A DNA stretch of 64,000 bases. Origin: HTCC2207 sp002685195. GTDB lineage: Bacteria > Pseudomonadota > Gammaproteobacteria > Pseudomonadales > Porticoccaceae. The position numbers and the translations under genes were made by a program. Below, piece by piece: positions 36,047 through 44,365 of this stretch. Under the pieces are notes generated by a model. That model searched no databases and had not been told where the DNA came from. It was given only the letters and a program-made list of their open reading frames with translations. How positions within the stretch are numbered: position 1 is the stretch's first letter; each line of letters starts with the position of its first letter. The stretch is from contig CP179212.1 of NCBI GenBank assembly GCA_051201675.1, positions 868,001-932,000 of the forward strand, read 5' to 3'.

Positions 36047-38089
36047 CTAAAGCGCAGGCATTAATCTCTCTAAGTGTGCCTCGATTGCTTCTGCAGTCTT
36101 TCTAGTAGCATCACTTGCCATGGCACCATTAATGAGCTGATCGCCCTGTAAACCGAATAGATAACGCAGAGTGAGCAATCCATCTGTAAGAGCATCAATG
36201 TCACCATTGCCATCGATATCTGCGAGATCACCCAGAGTGGCAATACGAGATTCGATATCCACTGGCTCGGTGTAAAAAGCACCGGAAGCAATGGCTCCGG
36301 TTACCAAAGTATTGCCATCCAATCCAAACATTCCTCTCAGCAGGATAAGACCATCGGTGAGTGCGTCGTATTGGCCGTCCCCATCTAAATCGAGAACACC
36401 TGATGGTACCCCACCTGATAAAAATTCATCGAGAGCAGTAATGCTATCGTTGTTTCTATCGCTATTAGCATCATTTGGATCATTCGGATTTAAGCCATAC
36501 TTCACCTCCCAGCTATCTGGCATACCGTCAGAATCACTGTCCATTGTGTATAGAGAGTTATTTGGGAAAGCATCGTTGTTGTCGCCGGCACCATCCATAT
36601 CGGTATCTGAAGACTCCAAAGGATCAAGAGGAAAGGCATCATCATCATCAAAAACACCGTCATTATCATCATCAGTGTCAGTGTTGTTGCCGATGCCATC
36701 GTCATCAGTATCCAAACTCTCTTTTGAGTCTAGTGGGAAGACATCTGCTATACAGATTGAAGACGGCTCAGGACATTCATCAGGCGATCCGTCAGCATCG
36801 GTGTCAATTAAGCACTCTAAATCCCCGAGGCAAATTAGAGGCGTAGCGATAGATGAGGATGCAGTTGCCTTAACACCAGCACATAGATATTCATCATAGA
36901 CAGGTGTACAGGCGGTTAAAAATTTAAAGAACATACCATCGGGGCGAACCGCTTCAATTGGTATGCCGTTCCAAACCATGATATCTGGAATTTCATTGGC
37001 TACATGCGCATTCAAATGATGAGGGTGATTAGGAGTGACCATAATGCCAAAAAAATGAGCCAACTCATGAGCCAAGGTCACTGCGGCTCTATGGCGCAGC
37101 AAGCCACTATCTCCAGAAAATGGATTTTCAGTGTTAACTAAAACAGGGAGTTCATCTTGCCAAGGTGCGACACCTGAGTAGCTAGCACAGTAAGTATTAG
37201 GTGGATCTATCCCCAAACGAACTACACCTATTTCTGTGGGTAATTTAACTATATTTTTTTCAGCCAGCGCAGTAGAAGTATTTGTATTGTCAGCGACGCC
37301 ATCATCAACGTAACCCCCGGTTGCGGCGCACTTTTGCTCAAGCGTATCCAGAACAATAACGCGGCTAATGCCAACTCGCACACCAAACTGCGCTTCAAAC
37401 AAATAAGATGCCCGATCAAAAAGGATCTTTGGGGAATCCTCAAGAGACTCATAACCCTGAGTTAAAAAGTGACGCTGATACTGGTCATAGTAATCAACCC
37501 AACTTTTGTCAAGAACAACTATAAATTGATATTCAATTAAATGGCGATTAACTGCATCTAGTGCCCACGGTAATCCATTGCAATGTGGAACTTGCTCAAG
37601 GATTGGCTCGAAGTTAGTATCAAAAGATTGCCGCCCAGAAGTAAAGGAGCGCTCTCCATTTGCCCTAGGTGAGATGTAATTTGGAAAAGCATCTCGCTGT
37701 TTCTGATCATTCTCCAGGGCGCAATCAAAAGTAAGGGGCGTTTCGATTTTACATTCGGCGCTGCAACCATCGCCATTCAAAATGTTACCGTCATCACAAG
37801 CTTCAGCAGTGATCTTTATACCGTCACCGCATATTTTACCACAGGAGTCAGTCGAGCCAACTCCACACTCGAAATAACCCCACTCAACGCGGCAACTGGA
37901 ATCGCAACCGTCACCGTTGAATTGTCCACCGTCATCGCATTGCTCACCTACCTGTAGAATGGAGTCACCGCACTCATGAGACTTTGTATGAAAAATAGGC
38001 GAGCCACTTTGCTCAATAACAGAGGCAAGACTTAAATTACCCAATGAAACAAGAACTGAGAAGAAAAATAGTTTTACTTTGATATCCAA
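36047..38089 (-). CDS. Secreted zinc metalloprotease-like protein with TSP3 and dockerin-like modules
   Basis: The protein has 680 residues with an amino-terminal signal peptide. Two cysteine-rich DUF4215-type repeats (QCDDGGQFNGDGCDSSC and ACDDGNILNGDGCSAEC) lie near residues 40-115. A metalloprotease-like domain follows, with HELAHFFG, a HExxH zinc site, near residue 345. Calcium-binding thrombospondin type 3 repeats (DTDDDGIGNNTDTDDDNDG and others) occupy about residues 430-540. The carboxy-terminal module holds two DxDGxGxxDALTDGLL EF-hand-like loops, near-identical to those of the S8 protease at 45.5 kb. Proteolytic activity is inferred. The start is a TTG with AAGGGA upstream. Confidence 0.82.
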   Translation of the reverse strand: MDIKVKLFFFSVLVSLGNLSLASVIEQSGSPIFHTKSHECGDSILQVGEQCDDGGQFNGDGCDSSCRVEWGYFECGVGSTDSCGKICGDGIKITAEACDDGNILNGDGCSAECKIETPLTFDCALENDQKQRDAFPNYISPRANGERSFTSGRQSFDTNFEPILEQVPHCNGLPWALDAVNRHLIEYQFIVVLDKSWVDYYDQYQRHFLTQGYESLEDSPKILFDRASYLFEAQFGVRVGISRVIVLDTLEQKCAATGGYVDDGVADNTNTSTALAEKNIVKLPTEIGVVRLGIDPPNTYCASYSGVAPWQDELPVLVNTENPFSGDSGLLRHRAAVTLAHELAHFFGIMVTPNHPHHLNAHVANEIPDIMVWNGIPIEAVRPDGMFFKFLTACTPVYDEYLCAGVKATASSSIATPLICLGDLECLIDTDADGSPDECPEPSSICIADVFPLDSKESLDTDDDGIGNNTDTDDDNDGVFDDDDAFPLDPLESSDTDMDGAGDNNDAFPNNSLYTMDSDSDGMPDSWEVKYGLNPNDPNDANSDRNNDSITALDEFLSGGVPSGVLDLDGDGQYDALTDGLILLRGMFGLDGNTLVTGAIASGAFYTEPVDIESRIATLGDLADIDGNGDIDALTDGLLTLRYLFGLQGDQLINGAMASDATRKTAEAIEAHLERLMPAL

Positions 38090-38120
38090 CTGATAAATTC
38101 CCTTTCAAAATCAATCAAAG

Positions 38121-38148
38121 ATTATACACCAATGCATAGAATAATCAA
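38121..38148 (-). promoter_or_regulatory. Candidate sigma70 promoter of the metalloprotease gene
   Basis: Read on the minus strand, TTGATT (38148-38143), 16 bases, then TATAAT (38126-38121) stand about 32 bases before the TTG start. It is unrelated to the array repeat, making this gene the exception in the array. Confidence 0.6.
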
Positions 38149-38174
38149 TTTAGATCAATCTCAATAACTTCTCA

Positions 38175-38240
38175 CCTCGATCTAGCCCTGATTTGACTGA
38201 GTGGGGTATTCAGCTATGATTAGGTAATCAATAAAGGGAG
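38175..38240 (+). repeat. Array promoter repeat, copy C (long form)
   Basis: This is one of the two longest copies. TTGACT at 38193-38198 and TATGAT at 38215-38220 are separated by 16 bases. It shares CCTCGATCTAGCCCTGATTT upstream and GGTAATCAATAAAG downstream with copy D. It points toward the 392-residue membrane protein gene, 134 bases away. Confidence 0.92.
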
Positions 38241-38354
38241 AGTCTTTTGATCATGTACATAGCCCAAAAATATTGTTTGTCTTTTTATTCTTTATGCTAT
38301 TGCCAATTGTGTTGATGATTGGGTATTTGATCATGGTTAGAGTAGAGGTGCAGC

Positions 38355-39533
38355 ATGAAGGATAAGGATGAGGATAAGGATAAGGATGACTTAAATGTTT
38401 TTAGCCGCTTTGGAAACAATATCGCTTTTGTTCAAGATGAATTAAAAGACCTGCCTGAATTAAAAAACTTGCCAAAAGGTAATACAAAAGATTTTACATC
38501 TAAAATTAGTTATGCCCTTTCACTAGGATTAAAGGAAAAGGAAATATTTTTCTTCGGCCTTTTTCAGTGGGCTTCAGTAGTTTTGGCATACTTGTTATGG
38601 CTCCAGATGCTTTATTGGATTCCTCAAGAAGTATGGGATTGGATTCGCGAGTGCAGAGATTCTCCAGGTGACAATGATCACTGCACGGTTGCTGCTGATA
38701 TACCTTTATTTTTATGGGGAACATTGTGTATTCTTCTAGCAGCTTTCCCAATTGGAATTCTTTCCTCGGCAATGGGCGCAACCCATTTCTTTCATAAAAA
38801 TGGAGAAGAATCCACAGTCATGAAATGCTTAAATGCTGCTTTTTCAAATGCATGGGCAACATGGAAGTTTCATTTTGTAGATGGTTACATAACAGCTAAC
38901 CAAATTATTGGAAGACTGCCAAGTGATGACAAGACATTTGAGACTCGTGCGCAAACTGCCGCAAGAAAAGCTGCCTCTGAAGCTCTTTACTATGCATGGA
39001 AAATTGGTGTGGCAGGGGTATTGCCAAGCATTGTATTAGGGAATGGCGTAATTGAATCTGGCAAGAATTCCATCAGGTTTGTGAAAAATAATTTTACTGA
39101 AGTGGTTAAACTGAGGGCAGCATATTCAGCCATATGTTGGGTAGTTGGTATATTGGCCTATGTTGGTGGGATTTTTACCATGATTTATATGGGTGATTCT
39201 ATTTATGCATCTACAGGTGGTCTGGCCATAGCAAAAATATATCAGTTTTTACTATTTCCAATCGCAATTGCTGTTTCCGTTGTAATGATCTTTCTCCGTC
39301 CTATTTATGTTCTTACTCTATGTGATATGTATTCTGATTTCTTGAAATCTGAAGGTAAAGAGGTTGACCTACCCAACGACCCTTCAAATGGGAAAAAAGC
39401 AACTATCACATTTGGTATCATCTGCGTTTTAGTGGCTCTACTTGTTGGGTTTATGGATGAGCTAGGACTAGCTAATAAGTTATCGATAGTGCCAGAAGAG
39501 ATACCTAAACAACAAAGTTACCAAAATAACTAG
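38355..39533 (+). CDS. Unknown polytopic membrane protein
   Basis: This encodes a 392-residue protein that I do not recognise. It has a highly charged amino terminus (KDKDEDKDKDD), a soluble part to about residue 60, and five or six hydrophobic segments near residues 68-88, 120-145, 210-225, 255-280, 290-315 and 350-368. A GAGGTG sequence precedes the ATG. It follows copy C of the promoter repeat. A short hydrophobic frame (FVFLFFMLLPIVLMIGYLIM) just upstream ends inside its first codons, but has no convincing start. The base composition is visibly A+T-rich compared with region 1. Confidence 0.75.
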   Translation: MKDKDEDKDKDDLNVFSRFGNNIAFVQDELKDLPELKNLPKGNTKDFTSKISYALSLGLKEKEIFFFGLFQWASVVLAYLLWLQMLYWIPQEVWDWIRECRDSPGDNDHCTVAADIPLFLWGTLCILLAAFPIGILSSAMGATHFFHKNGEESTVMKCLNAAFSNAWATWKFHFVDGYITANQIIGRLPSDDKTFETRAQTAARKAASEALYYAWKIGVAGVLPSIVLGNGVIESGKNSIRFVKNNFTEVVKLRAAYSAICWVVGILAYVGGIFTMIYMGDSIYASTGGLAIAKIYQFLLFPIAIAVSVVMIFLRPIYVLTLCDMYSDFLKSEGKEVDLPNDPSNGKKATITFGIICVLVALLVGFMDELGLANKLSIVPEEIPKQQSYQNN

Positions 39534-39542
39534 GTCAAACCT

Positions 39543-39638
39543 AACCAATAATCATCGAACTTAGATGCAAAGACTTTGGATGCAGTCTTAGCTCTTAGTA
39601 GCGAGTTGGTCTTGAGTGATTGAACAATGCGGGGTTTT
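39543..39638 (-). repeat. Integrase-derived inverted repeat, right arm
   Basis: The reverse complement matches 35211-35306 at 93 of 96 positions. No further integrase sequence flanks it. It lies 23 bases before promoter repeat D. Confidence 0.95.
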
Positions 39639-39661
39639 GTTAGGCTCTTTCGGGAGGGAGT

Positions 39662-39728
39662 GCCTCGATCTAGCCCTGATTTGACTAGATGGGGTATTCA
39701 GTTATGCTTGGGTAATCAATAAAGAGAG
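39662..39728 (+). repeat. Array promoter repeat, copy D (long form)
   Basis: TTGACT at 39681-39686 and TATGCT at 39703-39708 are separated by 16 bases. The repeat ends in AAAGAGAGGA, which also serves as the ribosome binding site of the MBL-fold gene starting at 39733. Confidence 0.93.
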
Positions 39729-39732
39729 GAAT

Positions 39733-40611
39733 ATGAATATGAAAAATTTAGTTTGTGCTCTGTTTATATTTAGCCTATTCATGACTAGCTGTTCCCAATA
39801 CGAGCATAGAATCAGCACGACATCGTCACCGAACGAATCCACTGGCAACTATGTTGGCTCGGTCCCTCTCAAACTCTACACCTTTAATTGTGGCAACATT
39901 GGAGTGTCCGATTTCGACGCATTCTCCTCTAACGGGGACTATGCTGGTCAAGGCGGCAAGTTAGTCAATACATGCTATTTAATCCGTCACCCCGAGGGAG
40001 ATTTGATATGGGACTTGGGCCTGCCGCATAGTCTTGTGGGGTCTGAGCCTCAGATTGATGGCATTTTTACTGTATCTCTTAAAAGCCCATTAACTGATCT
40101 GTTAGAGAAGATAGATCTTACAGTGGCCGATATTGAATTTATGTCGATCTCTCACAGCCACTTTGACCATACGGGCCAAGCCTCCCTATTTTCGGATGTT
40201 GAGTGGCTGGTACACGAAGATGAGCTTGAGCATATGTTTAGCACTGATGAAGGCAAGGCACAAAATTTAGCTTTCGTTGGGCTCAATAAAACCACCTTTA
40301 GTGAAAGTTATGATGTTTTTGGTGATGGTTCGGTTGTGATTTTAGAGATGCCAGGGCATACCCCAGGCCATACAGTACTCCAGGTTAACTTGGTCGAAAG
40401 TGGGCCTGTTCTGCTTACAGGGGACCTCTACCACCGTGCTGAAAGCCGTAAGTTGCAGCGCGTGCCACGCTTCAATACAAATGAGTCTCAAACAAGAGGG
40501 TCTATGATAGCCTTTGAAAGGCTAGCTACAGAATTAGGAGCCAGAGTAATTATTCAGCATGAGGCCATAGACGTTTCCAGACTGCCAAAACCTCCTAGGT
40601 TTTTAAAGTAA
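39733..40611 (+). CDS. Metallo-beta-lactamase-fold hydrolase, lipoprotein
   Basis: This 292-residue protein carries a lipobox FMTSC (Cys20), so it is probably anchored in the envelope. The MBL zinc motif HSHFDH lies near residue 140, with EMPGHTPGH and LLTGDLYH supplying later ligands. The pattern LVNTCYLIRHPEGDLIWDLGL resembles the N-acyl-homoserine lactonase-like subgroup, but lactonase activity cannot be deduced from sequence alone. It sits directly behind promoter repeat D. Confidence 0.87.
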   Translation: MNMKNLVCALFIFSLFMTSCSQYEHRISTTSSPNESTGNYVGSVPLKLYTFNCGNIGVSDFDAFSSNGDYAGQGGKLVNTCYLIRHPEGDLIWDLGLPHSLVGSEPQIDGIFTVSLKSPLTDLLEKIDLTVADIEFMSISHSHFDHTGQASLFSDVEWLVHEDELEHMFSTDEGKAQNLAFVGLNKTTFSESYDVFGDGSVVILEMPGHTPGHTVLQVNLVESGPVLLTGDLYHRAESRKLQRVPRFNTNESQTRGSMIAFERLATELGARVIIQHEAIDVSRLPKPPRFLK

Positions 40612-40664
40612 GGGGCTGTATTAGAGAGAATACACGGCATTTGGAAGCCTCAACCAGCTCTAAC

Positions 40665-40722
40665 TTCTCCCCTTCGACTGGATGGGGTATTTAGTCTTCC
40701 TTGGATAATCAATAAAGGGAAG
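40665..40722 (+). repeat. Array promoter repeat, copy E (degenerate -10)
   Basis: This copy retains GACTGGATGGGGTATT and TGGATAATCAATAAAGGGA but has TCGACT at the -35 position and no good -10 hexamer. It may be a decayed promoter. The gene at 40769 follows. Confidence 0.85.
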
Positions 40723-40768
40723 TATTTCTGTCCGACAAGAATGATTAAACAAACTTCGGATAGGCATT

Positions 40769-41206
40769 ATGAATGGTATCAAAACCCTTAAGCTCGGACT
40801 CTTCGCACCGCTATTTTTGGCCGGGTTCAATAGCCTAATTTTTGCCAATGACCTGATTATGGGTTTAACCCGATTAACAGGCGAGGAGATCAGCACGACC
40901 TTCAGTAACGTGATTGATCATGCTCAAGTTCAAGATAGGGCAAAAACACGTGCGACAAATCTTTGGCTAGATAATGGAAAATTCACCAGCAAGTGGAGTA
41001 ACCAACAGTCTGGTGGGGTAGTAACAGGCAAATGGTATGTGGAGGAGGATCAACGTTGTGTGATTATTAAGACAGGCCTGCCGGACCTCACTGGCAGGCC
41101 GACATGTGGGCCTATCTACCGCCAAGGCGACAGCTATTTCTCAGTTAACACTGACGGTAGTATCCACGGCATACATCACCTATCGCCGCTCCATGAAACA
41201 GAGTGA
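40769..41206 (+). CDS. Hypothetical secreted protein
   Basis: This encodes a 145-residue protein with a signal peptide (residues 1-26, ending IFA). The mature domain contains GVVTGKWYVEEDQRCVIIK and a closing DGSIHGIHHL. The general form, with a stress on ligand-like W/Y and paired cysteines, faintly recalls DUF995-type small secreted proteins, but I cannot assign it. It follows promoter repeat E. Confidence 0.7.
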   Translation: MNGIKTLKLGLFAPLFLAGFNSLIFANDLIMGLTRLTGEEISTTFSNVIDHAQVQDRAKTRATNLWLDNGKFTSKWSNQQSGGVVTGKWYVEEDQRCVIIKTGLPDLTGRPTCGPIYRQGDSYFSVNTDGSIHGIHHLSPLHETE

Positions 41207-41263
41207 GACTGAAGAGACCCATTTAAGATCTAAACAAAGTCACAACTACTTTGCCCGTCGACG

Positions 41264-41300
41264 CAGCCCTGATTTTTCTGTATGACTATTATTCGATGAA
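41264..41300 (+). repeat. Array promoter repeat, copy F (strongly degenerate)
   Basis: The 5' block AGCCCTGATTT is conserved, but the rest only loosely matches the other copies and no -35/-10 pair is convincing. Its position before the DoxX-like gene supports homology. Confidence 0.5.
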
Positions 41301-41398
41301 TTCAGAACAATGATAGTAATGTTTAAAGGGTGTATGGTTGACGGAAATTAGTCCAACGGGCATTAAATAGCTACCTAAAGGTGTAGAAGGAGTCCCAG

Positions 41399-41830
41399 AT
41401 GATCTCCACGCAAAAATTAAAAGACGCGGAACGTGTTGTTCGTATCACGATGATACTAATTCTACTGACAGCAGGCTCCAGTAAAATTTTTAGTGATGGT
41501 GCGTTTTTTGATTATTACTCTGAGTTATTCCAGGGTGAACTACGCATTAACTTGCCCAGTTCAATGGTGGGTTTGTTTCTATCGGCGGTCCCATTTATAG
41601 AGTTAACGCTGGGGCTAGCACTGCTTAGTAATAAATATAAAAACTATACCGCCTACGCTTGGTTAGGTTTTATGTTGAGCCTTATGTTTGGACATTACAT
41701 CCTTCAGGAATGGTCAGCAGTGAATCAGATGCTAGATTATATTTTTCTTGGCTTGCTTTGTCTTATTTTACCCACACATTCGTCATGGCTGGCTAGGGAT
41801 AGTCAAGATAATCCATCTGCCCAGATCTAG
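41399..41830 (+). CDS. DoxX/MauE-like membrane protein
   Basis: This encodes a 143-residue protein with four hydrophobic helices (about residues 14-30, 52-74, 82-105 and 112-125). The arrangement, including the amino-terminal helix ending in GSSKIF and the second helix starting SAVPFIELTLGLALL, is that of the DoxX-like superfamily, whose members act in redox or respiratory functions of the membrane. AAGGAG stands seven bases before the ATG. Its stop overlaps the start of promoter repeat G. Confidence 0.75.
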   Translation: MISTQKLKDAERVVRITMILILLTAGSSKIFSDGAFFDYYSELFQGELRINLPSSMVGLFLSAVPFIELTLGLALLSNKYKNYTAYAWLGFMLSLMFGHYILQEWSAVNQMLDYIFLGLLCLILPTHSSWLARDSQDNPSAQI

Positions 41831-41875
41831 CGCCTGATTTGACTGGAAGGGCTATTCAGTTATGCTTGGATAATT
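41824..41875 (+). repeat. Array promoter repeat, copy G
   Basis: TTGACT at 41839-41844 and TATGCT at 41861-41866, 16 bases apart, point to the gene at 41898. The 5' end of the repeat overlaps the last codons and stop of the DoxX-like gene, so the repeat abuts the upstream gene with no spacer. Confidence 0.92.
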
Positions 41876-41897
41876 ACTTCGACAAGGAGCATAGACC

Positions 41898-42395
41898 ATG
41901 GAGCCAAATTTTCATGCTCTACAATTAATTGCAGAGATATCCATAGGTATAGTTGGGTTTTCAGCTATATTAATTGCATTAAGTCGGAGTTCAGACGTGT
42001 TCAGCGGCCCTGATAACTTTCGAGTTCGACTTTTGACATATTCAGCCTTTGGTGCAATGTTTGGCGGCCTTCTACCGTTTGGCATCTTTAACATTAACAA
42101 TGCGGAATTGTCGTGGAAAATTATATGCTGGTCTGTATGCCTTTACTCTGTGATAGGTTTATTAGTGTTCCCAAAAAGAATGCTTTTACTGAGGGATCAA
42201 GGGTACAAACATATCTTTCCACTTAAGGTCTTTTTATTCCAGACGGGGCTTCTTGCAACAATTTTTATAGCCTCAGGTCTCATGATTACTGGATACCTGC
42301 AAGCTCGCACAAATATCTATGTTGGCTGTTTAATTTTGTTTTTAGTTCAAAGTACTTTAGCCTTTATAAGAACAATGTTTGTACGCGTGGATTAA
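41898..42395 (+). CDS. Hypothetical small membrane protein
   Basis: This encodes a 165-residue protein with four or five hydrophobic helices (about residues 10-28, 48-68, 76-92, 115-135 and 142-158). The ATG is preceded by AAGGAG at good spacing. I do not recognise a domain. It is a single-gene unit between promoter repeats G and H. Confidence 0.75.
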   Translation: MEPNFHALQLIAEISIGIVGFSAILIALSRSSDVFSGPDNFRVRLLTYSAFGAMFGGLLPFGIFNINNAELSWKIICWSVCLYSVIGLLVFPKRMLLLRDQGYKHIFPLKVFLFQTGLLATIFIASGLMITGYLQARTNIYVGCLILFLVQSTLAFIRTMFVRVD

Positions 42396-42432
42396 CTATC
42401 TAATCGTACTTCGTTGATTCTGCTCTTTATAT

Positions 42433-42486
42433 TGATCTAGCCCTGATTTGACTCGGTGGGGTATTGAGTTATGCTTGGGTAATCAT
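42433..42486 (+). repeat. Array promoter repeat, copy H
   Basis: TTGACT at 42448-42453 and TATGCT at 42470-42475 are 16 bases apart. The central dyad shows a paired exchange compared with other copies: left arm TGACTCGGT and right arm ATTGAGTTA, so a G-C pair has become C-G. It drives the sulfite dehydrogenase genes. Confidence 0.92.
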
Positions 42487-42576
42487 TGGCATGTTGTGTA
42501 CTAATCTTGATCGTATTGGACTCACAAAATATAAGCTATTGTCATTTTCTTATTGGTATCTCCACTGGAGGACAAG

Positions 42577-43905
42577 TTGTCTAGAGGAAAGCAAAAGACA
42601 GTAGGTATCCACGAGTTGTATCGCAAAAACCCAAAAGAGGCTGACGAGCAATTGTGGGGCCGAGTGGTCGACCCTGATACGCGACGAGGGTTTCTGAAGA
42701 AGAGCGGGCTCGCGGCTATGATGGCCTTTTTAGGGTCAAGTATTCCCTTTGCCAGCAAAATGCCAGGGGGGCTAATTCCGGCTGCTATGGCTGATGCCTC
42801 AGTACCTTTTGGTATCGATGGCAAGGAAGGCTTAAGAATACTAAATGACCGTCCTATCAATGCCGAGACACCACCACATCTACTCGATGATGATTTGACC
42901 CCAGCAAAACATTTTTTTGTTCGCAACAACGGCATTCCTCCTGATGTTAAGAAAATTGGAGACCCCGTGAATTGGGTGCTGGAGATTGCGGGTGAATCCT
43001 GCCTAAAACCAACAAAATATACGCTTGCTGAACTAAAACAAAAATTTAAACACTATAGCTACGCTTTGACTTTGGAATGCGGAGGTAATGGACGTAGCGA
43101 ATATGATCCGCCAGCGAAGGGCAATCAGTGGTCTACTGGTGCCGTCGGATGTGCTAAGTGGACGGGTGTCAGATTGAGAGATGTGTTGGAAGATTGTGGG
43201 ATTAGCGATGACGCAGTTTATATTGGCTATTATGGGGCCGATATGCATCTCTCGGGAAATCCAAATAAGCAATCCATTTCACGGGGCGTGCCAATGTCTA
43301 AAGCTCTGGAGGATGAAAGTTTGATCGCCTGGGGCTTTAATGATGAGGATATACCCCTTCAAAATGGCTATCCCTTACGTTTGGTAACCGCCGGCTGGCC
43401 CGCCTCAACGAGTGGTAAGTGGCTAAAAAAGATAGTAATAAGAAATCAGATCCACAATGGTGCGAAGATGGCTGCTCCCTCATATAGCATGCCCAACAGG
43501 CCCGTTGCGCCGGGGGCTAAGGTTGCTAATGAAGATATGCACACTATTGAATCTATGCCGGTTAAATCGTTAGTTACCTTCCCAAAAAGCGGTGTTACTC
43601 ATCCTTTAAAAGAGAGCTTCTCCTGTAGAGGGCATGCCTGGGCAGGTGATCTCAGCGTAGAAAAAGTTAAGGTGTCAATTGACTTTGGTGCAACCTGGCA
43701 GCTCGCTCACCTTAAAAAGCCCGTCAATAGGCTAGCATGGCAGCGATGGCATGCAGAGCTGAGCTTTCCTCAACCTGGATATTACGAGGTTTGGGCGCAA
43801 GCAACAGATTCTCAAGGTAGGGCTCAACCGACAATAATCCCTGGCTGGAACCCCAAAGGCTACCTCAATAATGCCTGTCACCGCATTGCCGTGCAAGTGG
43901 TGTAA
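42577..43905 (+). CDS. sorA: Sulfite dehydrogenase-type molybdopterin oxidoreductase
   Basis: This protein of the sulfite oxidase family carries a Tat signal (RRGFLKKSGLAAMMAFLG near residue 35), so it is exported folded. The molybdenum-ligating cysteine lies in TLECGGNGRSEY near residue 168, followed by the dimerisation domain. The TTG at 42577 is chosen because GGAGG stands five bases before it, giving 442 residues. The cytochrome gene follows after two bases, the SorAB arrangement in which electrons from sulfite pass to cytochrome c. Substrate is inferred; other sulfite oxidase-family reactions are possible. Confidence 0.87.
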   Translation: MSRGKQKTVGIHELYRKNPKEADEQLWGRVVDPDTRRGFLKKSGLAAMMAFLGSSIPFASKMPGGLIPAAMADASVPFGIDGKEGLRILNDRPINAETPPHLLDDDLTPAKHFFVRNNGIPPDVKKIGDPVNWVLEIAGESCLKPTKYTLAELKQKFKHYSYALTLECGGNGRSEYDPPAKGNQWSTGAVGCAKWTGVRLRDVLEDCGISDDAVYIGYYGADMHLSGNPNKQSISRGVPMSKALEDESLIAWGFNDEDIPLQNGYPLRLVTAGWPASTSGKWLKKIVIRNQIHNGAKMAAPSYSMPNRPVAPGAKVANEDMHTIESMPVKSLVTFPKSGVTHPLKESFSCRGHAWAGDLSVEKVKVSIDFGATWQLAHLKKPVNRLAWQRWHAELSFPQPGYYEVWAQATDSQGRAQPTIIPGWNPKGYLNNACHRIAVQVV

Positions 43906-43907
43906 CG

Positions 43908-44276
43908 ATGCGTGTAGGCAATAATGATGGGTTTTTAGCCCGCGTTTTAGCAACAGTGTTTTTGATGTCGCCGGTTATTTCGAGCTCGGCTAGTTTCGCT
44001 GCAATTGACCCAGTTAGTGGGTTAGCCATAGCCGACGGCTGGGAGACTGTGCGCGCGAATTGCACTGCTTGCCATTCGGCGAAATTTATCACGTCACAAC
44101 GGGGCGACCGAGATACCTGGAAATCAATGATTCGGTGGATGCAAAACACCCAAGGCTTGTGGTTATTTGATGAAGAAACGGAGGATACCATTTTGAGCTA
44201 TTTGGCCGTTAATTATCCACCAGGAAAATCTTCTCGGCGCAGAAATCTATCGCCAGCTGAGTTACCGAAAGATTAA
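43908..44276 (+). CDS. sorB: Cytochrome c subunit paired with SorA-like enzyme
   Basis: This encodes a 122-residue exported monohaem cytochrome c with a signal peptide ending near residue 32 (SFA) and a haem motif CTACH near residue 52; MIRWMQ and later residues may supply the distal methionine. It is co-transcribed with the molybdoenzyme and is its likely electron acceptor. The last residues are charged and probably disordered. Confidence 0.87.
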   Translation: MRVGNNDGFLARVLATVFLMSPVISSSASFAAIDPVSGLAIADGWETVRANCTACHSAKFITSQRGDRDTWKSMIRWMQNTQGLWLFDEETEDTILSYLAVNYPPGKSSRRRNLSPAELPKD

Positions 44277-44365
44277 GGTGCTACTCACAATTTTAAACCC
44301 CCTAAAACCCTTATCTTCTTTCTCTTGACCCCTGGTCAACGAATAGCCTCTCATTCAAGCTCGAG

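Noticed and set aside
36291..36899. Long plus-strand open frame rich in serine opposite the metalloprotease gene
   Set aside because: It is antisense to the aspartate-rich TSP3 repeats, whose codons read as serine and histidine runs on the other strand; similar frames oppose the S8 protease.
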